Source: Tetmemena sp. SeJ-2015
Lineage: Eukaryota; Ciliophora; Spirotrichea; Sporadotrichida; Oxytrichidae
NCBI GenBank assembly: GCA_027382625.1
Contig: JAJKFJ010023770.1
Location: 1-10,463 of the forward strand
Direction of reading: 5' to 3'
DNA: 10,463 nucleotides
Shown: piece by piece, positions 9,101-10,463 of the stretch
How positions within the stretch are numbered: position 1 is the first letter of the stretch
Layout: every line of letters starts with the position of its first letter
The notes under the pieces: generated by a model
The model's database searches: none
Told to the model about the DNA's origin: nothing
The model's input: the letters and a program-made list of their open reading frames with translations, nothing else
Position numbers and translations under genes: made by a program

Positions 9101-10020
9101 AAATAGATAATCGTTACTAAATTAAGTTTAGATTTATTTATAATCAAGATTAATTTCGGTAGTGGTGTCATCTTTTCTTATAGGGTATTGAAAGACCAAA
9201 GCGCCTCCCCGGTACGCGTAAGTGTTTTGAAATGTAGGACTGTCGAAATCAAAGGTGTAGCAATTCTCACAGTATATCGCTCCTCCGTAAATTGCTTGAG
9301 TGTCTAATAAATTAGTCAGTAATTAAAAAATTGCAGATTACAAATGACTTAAGAAAGAGTGGTTAAACTTACATTGATAAGTGCTAAGAGTTTCTGTGAA
9401 AGAAGCCGACCCAGCTATTATCTAAAATATCGACCCTTCATTTAAATTAATTTATATCGAAGCTTAATCACATTTTATCAAAGATAAAATTATAAAACTA
9501 AATAATTTTATGTACCTCTTTATTTATGCTTTAATTTATATAAGTTTAAAATGCTCCCTTCAATTTTAAACCTAAATTTATTTATGAAAAATTGAGTTAA
9601 ATAGTTCATACGATGCGATACAATACTTAAAAGTATTTTTGTTAGAAGTAACAGATGTGCTAGTACCAGCAGTTTCAACATTTTTAAGAAGCTCTTAAAT
9701 TTATATAGATAAACATAAAAGACTGAGCCATAGAATAATGTTGTCAAAGACTCATATCCCAATAACTTTTAAATTTAGAACTTATATTTTTAAAAAAGGT
9801 TTCTGTCTATAAAAGAAAGTCAGGATCAATTCTTTTTCTATAAACTATTTATAAAATAAATACCACAACGATTAACTTCCTATTTAAAGAGATCTATAAT
9901 TACCATTCTATTAGGGATTAATTGATATAGGTCGTCATTAGCAATTTCGAATTAGTCAAAGGTACTCTCATCAAATGACTCATCGCAAGTCACCTCTGTA
10001 TTATCCACAGAGAGAGTCAA
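125..10020 (-). CDS. Giant beta-helix membrane protein gene, germline version interrupted by about 44 IESs and 3 introns (partial at both ends)
   Basis: Seen: with TAA/TAG as Gln and TGA as stop, the minus strand carries conserved blocks in changing frames that join once direct-repeat-flanked AT-rich inserts and three GT-AG introns are removed; about 2,290 codons result. Order: a start region with T-C-D-E-S-F; about 28 beta-helix coils with GG[AVFIL]-x-Y motifs; E-V-Y-G-N-N-I; an Ig-like stretch; a Cys-rich module ending G-T-F-E-C-S-A-C; eight or nine membrane helices with L-Y-R-G-Y-K and K-F-G-K-V-Y-L motifs; a charged helical tail. Known: proteins of this plan are common in ciliates and have no assigned function. 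Inferred: an extracellular beta-helix stalk on a polytopic membrane anchor. No ATG or signal peptide is visible at the right end, and the C-terminus lies beyond the transposon on the left. No TGA remains in the proposed MDSs, so it looks functional rather than a pseudogene. Confidence 0.85.
128..410 (-). other. Charged helical C-terminal tail (incomplete)
   Basis: After the last helix: L-K-F-G-K-V-Y-L-L-I-C-L-C-N-N, then a Glu/Lys/Asn-rich helix with leucine spacing (E-N-E-L-L-R-E-N-F, H-L-K-D-I-K-D-M-Y) that may form a coiled coil. The TGA at 219-221 would end it, but that TGA lies inside a proposed 16-bp IES. With the IES removed the frame continues through V-L-E-R-L-S-M-H-L-S-R-E-K-I up to the transposon. 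Confidence 0.65.
205..228. other. IES, pointer TTTATAAT (minus), 16 bp removed
   Basis: Direct copies at 221-228 and 205-212. Removing 16 bp takes out the TGA at 219-221 and continues the frame from M-Y-D-N-L-Q into Q-Y-D-S-G-E-L. Very short, but the 8-bp repeat and frame gain support it. Alternative: the TGA is the true stop and 128-218 is 3' UTR. Confidence 0.6.
455..511. other. IES, pointer TGATTG (minus), 51 bp removed
   Basis: Copies at 506-511 and 455-460. Removal joins F-F-F-M-I to V-L-A-N-T, giving one unbroken membrane helix. The length is a multiple of 3, so the frame stays open if it is retained. An intron ending at TTTAG (462-466) was the alternative, but no donor fits. Confidence 0.85.
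551..588 (-). other. Spliceosomal intron, 38 nt
   Basis: GTAAATTAAG donor, pyrimidine-rich stretch and TTTAG acceptor. Splicing joins N-T-T-G to V-Y-L-S-D-S-T in frame. No useful direct repeat flanks it, unlike the IESs. Confidence 0.8.
670..713. other. IES, pointer TTT (weak), 41 bp removed
   Basis: AT-rich insert after N-I-T-I-F containing an in-frame TGA. Joining at TTT (711-713 and 670-672) gives I-T-I-F-C-G-L-F-F. The pointer is only 3 bp, so edges may shift by a base or two. Confidence 0.6.
838..875 (-). other. Spliceosomal intron, 38 nt
   Basis: GTAACTTATT donor, TTAAT branch-like sequence and TTGCAG acceptor, phase 0. Splicing joins Y-G-I-I-S-Q to A-L-T-I-F-M; unspliced, a TGA follows within the frame. 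Confidence 0.85.
938..978. other. IES, pointer ATGT, 37 bp removed
   Basis: Copies at 975-978 and 938-941. Removes an in-frame TGA and joins V-V-I-M to F-R-K-I-I-L-I-F. The plus-strand open frame across this place is only a shadow. Confidence 0.8.
1208..1255. other. IES, pointer ATAAGGA, 41 bp removed
   Basis: Copies at 1249-1255 and 1208-1214. Joins D-R-R-N-K-E to D-L-N-I-I-C-S-S in frame, restoring a family-typical stretch before the helix near 1175. Confidence 0.9.
1285..1318 (-). other. Spliceosomal intron, 34 nt
   Basis: GTAAGCTTAC donor, TTAACTTA branch-like sequence, T-rich tract and TTTCAG acceptor. Joins F-K-A-F-D to C-I-A-V-D. A CTTTT direct repeat also lies near the edges, so an IES is a weaker alternative. 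Confidence 0.75.
1379..1431. other. IES, pointer ATT (weak), 50 bp removed
   Basis: AT-rich insert with a TGA in frame. Copies at 1429-1431 and 1379-1381; joins K-A-M-S-S to L-V-I-L-L-F. Edges uncertain because the repeat is 3 bp. Confidence 0.55.
1639..1666. repeat. Direct repeat TTATTAAGAT, possible 18-bp IES
   Basis: Ten-base copies at 1657-1666 and 1639-1648, offset 18 bp and therefore in frame. It may be a tiny IES or a coding tandem duplication (L-I-K-I-D-K-F-I-K). Confidence 0.4.
1668..1711. other. IES after the S-I-D-C-F-L-N block, edges uncertain (AAT, 41 bp)
   Basis: A frame change lies between D-C-F-L (near 1712) and G-S-S-S-E-T-D (from about 1637). AAT at 1709-1711 and 1668-1670 restores the frame, but other edges are possible. 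Confidence 0.45.
1923..1968. other. IES, pointer TTTTTGTAGT, 36 bp removed
   Basis: Perfect 10-bp copies at 1959-1968 and 1923-1932 flank an AT-rich insert. Removal gives the smooth membrane helix A-V-F-V-V-V-I-L-I. This is the clearest single proof of germline interruption, since the retained frame is also open and only the repeat reveals it. Confidence 0.92.
1969..2449 (-). other. Cysteine-rich module before the membrane part
   Basis: Regularly spaced cysteines: R-Q-C-E-L-G-E, S-C-S-Q-C-P-S-G, T-C-Q-T-C-P, V-A-I-C, I-Q-C-L-N, A-C-L-G, G-T-C-A-Y-G-Y, I-L-C-S-T-C, F-E-C-S-A-C-P. The spacing and the G-Y-x-G/C-x-x-C motifs resemble the growth-factor-receptor-like Cys-rich modules that precede the membrane domain in ciliate proteins of this kind. 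One IES (2234-2267) splits it. Confidence 0.8.
2234..2267. other. IES, pointer CTAT, 30 bp removed
   Basis: Copies at 2264-2267 and 2234-2237. Removes ten in-frame codons and joins A-I-C-Y to G-G-S-F-I-G, the family-typical C-Y-G-G-S. Confidence 0.82.
2450..2487. other. IES, pointer CCTT, 34 bp removed
   Basis: Copies at 2484-2487 and 2450-2453. Joins S-N-Q-D-Y-L to S-S-L-N-T-T, leading into the Cys-rich module in frame. Confidence 0.8.
2488..3003 (-). other. Y-G-N-N block and Ig-like stretch of the large protein
   Basis: After the last coil the frame reads E-V-Y-G-N-N-I-A, a motif that typically closes the helix in this ciliate family. A serine-rich linker with K-R-R follows, then about 100 residues with alternating beta character (V-Y-V-A-L-V-D, G-V-F-K-V-S-G-L-Q-F, T-Y-S-I-Q-F-E) resembling an Ig or filamin-like fold. 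Glutamine is encoded several times by TAA/TAG here. No IES is needed between 2488 and 3000, the longest clean MDS in the locus. Confidence 0.7.
3000..3040. other. IES, pointer AGAG, 37 bp removed
   Basis: Copies at 3037-3040 and 3000-3003. Removes a TGA and joins N-Q-D-Q-E to V-Y-G-N-N-I. Confidence 0.85.
3343..3366. other. IES, pointer TAGA, 20 bp removed
   Basis: Copies at 3363-3366 and 3343-3346. Corrects the frame between E-Q-Q-S-R and E-K-T-K-F. Short; another pair (ACAAAGT at 3315-3321-like position and 3366-3372-like position) does not restore the frame. Confidence 0.6.
3583..3630. other. IES, pointer AGAT, 44 bp removed
   Basis: Copies at 3627-3630 and 3583-3586. Joins S-D-N-L-Q to M-E-L-M-L-I, upstream of the H-G-G-G-I-Y-C coil. 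Confidence 0.78.
3693..3783. other. IES, pointer GTAAT, 86 bp removed
   Basis: Copies at 3779-3783 and 3693-3697. Removes a TGA and joins S-V-Q-N-V to M-N-T-Y-P-S. Confidence 0.85.
3873..3911. other. IES, pointer TAATT, 34 bp removed
   Basis: Copies at 3907-3911 and 3873-3877. Joins A-Q-Q-Y-N to Y-L-L-I-D-E in frame. Confidence 0.8.
3995..4028. other. IES, pointer TGT, 31 bp removed
   Basis: Copies at 4026-4028 and 3995-3997. Joins F-L-S-G-C to L-E-S-S-I-I-M in frame. Short pointer. Confidence 0.65.
4250..4270. other. IES, pointer TTCT, 17 bp removed
   Basis: Copies at 4267-4270 and 4250-4253. Needed to shift frame between G-L-F-I-G-F and Y-Y-F-S-R-L. One of the shortest IESs proposed here. 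Confidence 0.5.
4524..4554. other. IES, pointer AGAT, 27 bp removed (in frame)
   Basis: Copies at 4551-4554 and 4524-4527 flank an almost pure AT insert. Removal joins V-A-L-E-E to I-S-T-V-N-I. Retention would keep the frame open. Confidence 0.7.
4694..4737. other. IES, pointer AGAT, 40 bp removed
   Basis: Copies at 4734-4737 and 4694-4697. Joins G-I-A-L-D to L-A-A-S-A-D in frame. Confidence 0.82.
4775..4818. other. IES, pointer ATCT, 40 bp removed
   Basis: Copies at 4815-4818 and 4775-4778. Joins F-D-G-T-E-I to Y-Y-N-I-A-K and removes a TGA. Confidence 0.82.
4890..4923. other. IES, pointer TATAA, 29 bp removed
   Basis: Copies at 4919-4923 and 4890-4894. Joins I-T-P-A-I to I-Q-L-C-G-F in frame. 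Confidence 0.8.
5027..5089. other. IES, pointer TCAG, 59 bp removed
   Basis: Copies at 5086-5089 and 5027-5030. Joins F-A-A-I-S-S to G-P-V-I-G-S-G-G-V-F in frame. A 10-bp repeat (5087-5096 and 5059-5068) overlaps the upper edge but does not give the right frame. Confidence 0.75.
5222..5292. other. IES, pointer AGCT, 67 bp removed
   Basis: Copies at 5289-5292 and 5222-5225. Joins S-I-L-N-S-A to T-L-L-S-N-A in frame. Confidence 0.8.
5392..5976. other. Long IES (520-580 bp), edges ambiguous
   Basis: The gene frame ends after V-T-I-T-N-I-Q-S (near 5974) and resumes at A-G-G-F-I-M-N-T (near 5393). AGT copies at 5974-5976 and 5394-5396 give the compact coil I-Q-S-A-G-G-F, removing 580 bp. Alternatively an 8-bp repeat TTTAGTGC (5912-5919 and 5392-5399) marks a 520-bp IES, with a second small IES beside it. 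The content is mostly AT-rich but has a GC-richer island at about 5700-5790 with short open frames; I recognise no transposase or RNA gene. Confidence 0.75.
5757..5861 (-). other. Short ORF inside the long IES (34 aa), doubtful
   Basis: ATG at 5859-5861, TGA at 5757-5759. The product ends I-T-G-P-E-E-K-A-Q-E-E. An overlapping frame reads a lysine-rich stretch (Q-K-K-K-H-K-K-N) ending at another TGA. Either could be a fragment of an unrelated gene or chance; no family recognised. Confidence 0.12.
6170..6268. other. IES, pointer TTGA, 95 bp removed
   Basis: Copies at 6265-6268 and 6170-6173. Joins N-S-K-G-I-I-D to S-G-K-A-I-M-G-G in frame. Confidence 0.75.
6361..6391. other. Candidate in-frame IES, pointer ATTC, 27 bp
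   Basis: Copies at 6388-6391 and 6361-6364 around a nearly pure AT stretch. Removal gives A-G-N-S-L-Q-F-T-I-S, a cleaner coil. Retention is also open, so it is only a candidate. Confidence 0.5.
6444..6509. other. IES, pointer TACT, 62 bp removed
   Basis: Copies at 6506-6509 and 6444-6447. Joins S-L-I-S-T to G-S-T-Y-E-G-N-S in frame. Confidence 0.78.
6615..6649. other. Candidate in-frame IES, pointer TTTAA, 30 bp
   Basis: Copies at 6645-6649 and 6615-6619 flank an AT-rich stretch. Removal joins V-Q-Y-D-F to N-F-E-G-I-M. The frame is open either way. Confidence 0.4.
6724..6760. other. Candidate in-frame IES, pointer AGAG, 33 bp
   Basis: Copies at 6757-6760 and 6724-6727. Removal joins T-V-S-F-R to G-S-F-D-Q-T. 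The frame is open either way. Confidence 0.4.
6886..6945. other. IES, pointer TATTTCCATCA, 49 bp removed
   Basis: Longest pointer in the window: perfect 11-bp copies at 6935-6945 and 6886-6896. Removes a TGA and joins A-S-T-I-S-I to T-G-S-K-F. Confidence 0.93.
7112..7158. other. IES, pointer TCAAAG, 41 bp removed
   Basis: Copies at 7153-7158 and 7112-7117. Removes a TGA and joins L-I-T-I-K to D-S-L-I-M-E. Confidence 0.88.
7325..7363. other. IES, pointer AGAT, 35 bp removed
   Basis: Copies at 7360-7363 and 7325-7328. Joins T-D-T-Q-A-D to Q-G-G-V-I-Y-A in frame. Confidence 0.83.
7445..7488. other. IES, pointer CTAATCTAT, 35 bp removed
   Basis: Nine-base copies at 7480-7488 and 7445-7453. Joins E-D-T-T-Y-Q-S-I to Q-A-N-K-G-G-A-I-Y in frame. 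Confidence 0.92.
7586..7622. other. IES, pointer TTGAAT, 31 bp removed
   Basis: Copies at 7617-7622 and 7586-7591. Removes a TGA and joins L-Q-N-I-L-E to S-S-T-N-Q-Y. Confidence 0.87.
7829..7890. other. IES, pointer TAAATTAA, 54 bp removed
   Basis: Copies at 7883-7890 and 7829-7836. The length is a multiple of 3, but the insert contains an in-frame TGA, so it must be removed. Joins L-N-E-Q-I to N-K-N-K-A-Q. Confidence 0.87.
8166..8210. other. IES, pointer AATCT, 40 bp removed
   Basis: Copies at 8206-8210 and 8166-8170. Joins F-D-I-Q-I to S-N-V-Q-I-T-C-D in frame. Confidence 0.87.
8339..8547. other. IES, pointer TAAATT, 203 bp removed
   Basis: Copies at 8542-8547 and 8339-8344. Joins Q-S-G-G-V-Q-I to V-I-W-K-V-F in frame. 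The insert is AT-rich without any coil motif. The pointer is AT-only, so edges could differ. Confidence 0.7.
8611..8657. other. IES, pointer TGAGGAAATA, 37 bp removed
   Basis: Perfect 10-bp copies at 8648-8657 and 8611-8620. Removes a TGA and joins D-V-E-E-I to D-L-S-I-V-N. Confidence 0.93.
8668..8821. other. IES, pointer TTAGCCT, 147 bp removed
   Basis: Copies at 8815-8821 and 8668-8674. Joins V-G-G-G-L-A to Y-I-D-V-E-E, completing a coil. Only 10 bp of MDS separate its lower pointer from the next one, so the MDS between the two IESs is tiny. Confidence 0.88.
8848..8935. other. IES, pointer AAATA, 83 or 77 bp removed
   Basis: Copy at 8848-8852; the upper copy is 8931-8935 or 8925-8929, both in phase. 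Joins T-T-F-K-S-N to I-A-N-E-V-V-G-G-G. Confidence 0.72.
9010..9043. other. IES, pointer GATTT, 29 bp removed
   Basis: Copies at 9039-9043 and 9010-9014. Joins S-D-G-G-F to L-F-F-A-Q-S in frame. Confidence 0.82.
9096..9151. other. IES, pointer AAT (ambiguous), 53 bp removed
   Basis: A frame change lies between T-T-T-E-I-N and T-D-M-G-T-F. AAT at 9149-9151 and 9096-9098 restores it. A longer repeat, GATTAT, does not give the right frame. Confidence 0.55.
9299..9383. other. IES, pointer CACT, 81 bp removed
   Basis: Copies at 9380-9383 and 9299-9302. Joins E-T-L-S-T to Q-A-I-Y-G-G-A-I-Y-C. The length is a multiple of 3. Confidence 0.78.
9437..9609. other. IES, pointer ATGAA, 168 bp removed
   Basis: Copies at 9605-9609 and 9437-9441. 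Removes TGA codons and joins I-A-S-Y to E-G-S-I-F-Q. It contains a partial look-alike of the following MDS start (near 9544-9562). Confidence 0.78.
9677..9716. other. IES, pointer ATGTT, 35 bp removed
   Basis: Copies at 9712-9716 and 9677-9681. Joins G-S-V-F-Y to V-E-T-A-G-T in frame. Confidence 0.82.
9742..9807. other. IES, pointer GACA, 62 bp removed
   Basis: Copies at 9804-9807 and 9742-9745. Removes a TGA and joins D-F-L-L-Q-T to T-L-F-Y-G-S. Confidence 0.78.
9829..9909. other. IES, pointer AGAAT, 76 bp removed
   Basis: Copies at 9905-9909 and 9829-9833. Removes a TGA and joins L-I-P-N-R to I-D-P-D-F-L-L in frame. Confidence 0.86.
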
Positions 10021-10036
10021 GTCATTCTTTTACTTT

Positions 10037-10463
10037 ATGTATACTGCATACCCAATTGAGTTGAAATCTTTATTTAATACTTGGAGTAAATTTAAAGTTT
10101 GCGAAAGTATTGGTGATGGTGCAGCTCTAGAAGATTATAGAACTAATTGCCCCTGCTGTTTAGTTCTATCCATAAATAATTCCTGGGACTCACTAATCAA
10201 AGAACCTATTCCTGAGTTAGCAGCCATGCTAATGATCATCTCAGAAGATAGAACCTTCGTTGATGAATACCTAATTCAAAACGAAGAACAATCGTTCTTT
10301 ATGGGAGCAATATGGAAGATAGCCATAGTGACCAATATCAGCCTAAAATTCCACGAAAGAGACAAAATCTAAACCATCAGAGAGGCTGACCCATCGACTA
10401 CAATCTAATCCAAAGGACTACCAGTTCTCAATCCACTTCCTATAACCAAGGAAATCTAAACCT
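10037..10463 (+). CDS. Unrecognised plus-strand ORF, start of a divergent gene (partial)
   Basis: The plus frame is free of TGA from 9926 to the right edge, with its first ATG at 10037-10039; with TAA/TAG as Gln it runs at least 142 codons. The composition is balanced (Trp, Cys, charged residues) and many codons follow the RNY pattern. It includes a C-P-C-C cluster and a D-E-Y-L-I-Q-N-E-E stretch. I do not recognise a family. The minus frame opposite is also open from about 10262 to 10020 but is Ser/Gln/Leu-rich and lacks a signal peptide, so the plus strand is preferred. If real, it would be a separate gene lying head to head with the large gene, or an MDS of another gene placed between MDSs of the large one. 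Confidence 0.5.

Larger units (their letters stand above)
3060..9960 (-). other. Beta-helix coil region of the large protein
   Basis: Repeated coil signature: a hydrophobic strand, N-x-x-F, a short turn, then a GG motif and an aromatic residue. Clear examples are GGAIYC near 9285, GGGLAYI near 8820, GGVYS near 7540, GGAIYC near 7425, GGVIYA near 7318, GGVF near 6525, GGIIA near 6408, GGFMG near 6150, GGVVN near 6045, GGFIM near 5388, GGVFN near 5010, GGAIF near 4050, GGAIS near 3935, GGGIYC near 3515, GGALY near 3300, GGAIYY near 3215 and GGAIYW near 3118. Several coils carry Y-C-x-x-C, suggesting disulfide ladders. The pattern resembles chlamydial POMP repeats and pectin-lyase-fold proteins. 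Most IESs lie between coils. Confidence 0.85.

Noticed and set aside
9520..9762. Minus-strand hydrophobic ORF of 80 residues
   Set aside because: It reads through two or three IESs in one frame; its apparent membrane character comes from AT-rich insert sequence.
125..10020. Frame breaks explained by sequencing errors or a pseudogene
   Set aside because: Breaks coincide with AT-rich inserts tens of bases long bounded by direct repeats, not single-base changes, and no TGA remains after removal.
125..10020. Euplotes-type programmed frameshifting at AAA-TAA
   Set aside because: TAA and TAG clearly encode glutamine inside conserved blocks here, which does not fit Euplotes, and the breaks are insertions.
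1..10463. tRNA, rRNA, CRISPR or bacterial operon signals
   Set aside because: None seen; no clover-leaf, no regular spacer arrays and no ribosome-binding pattern.

Overview
The window reads as germline (micronuclear) DNA of a hypotrich ciliate, most likely Oxytricha or a close relative. Four observations support this. (1) Long minus-strand reading frames appear only when TAA and TAG are read as glutamine and TGA as the only stop. (2) The reading frame is broken about every 100-300 bases by short AT-rich inserts flanked by direct repeats of 3-11 bp. Removing each insert with one repeat copy restores the frame and joins conserved protein motifs, as expected of internal eliminated sequences (IESs) and their pointers. 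(3) The left end carries a 17-bp G4T4 telomere-type block followed by ATT, as at the end of a TBE (telomere-bearing element) transposon with its ANT target duplication. (4) Telomere repeats of the G4T4 type are those of hypotrichs.

Layout: 1-124 is the end of a TBE-like transposon and 125-127 its target duplication. From 125 to about 10020 lies one giant minus-strand gene, open at both ends of the readable part. It is cut into about 45 macronucleus-destined segments (MDSs) by about 44 proposed IESs and also has three ordinary short GT-AG introns of 34-38 nt. All segments are in linear order on one strand, so the locus is not scrambled. About 2.9 kb (some 29 %) of the locus would be discarded. 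One IES near 5.4-5.97 kb is far longer than the rest, and a few look only 16-20 bp long. From 10037 to the right edge a plus-strand frame stays open, probably the start of a different, divergent gene.

The spliced and rearranged product would be about 2,300 residues. From its N-terminal side it has a long right-handed beta-helix (pectin-lyase/POMP type) made of some 28 coils with G-G-A-I-Y-like motifs, then a Y-G-N-N block and an Ig-like stretch, a cysteine-rich module, eight or nine membrane helices, and a charged helical tail on the far side of the membrane. This is a widespread but functionally uncharacterised family of giant ciliate surface proteins. The TBE sits inside the coding region near the C-terminus, so it too must be removed precisely before the gene can be expressed.

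All joins were worked out by hand from repeats and reading frame. Where the pointer is only 3-4 bp the exact edge is uncertain. The start codon and the last C-terminal codons are not in the readable part of the window.
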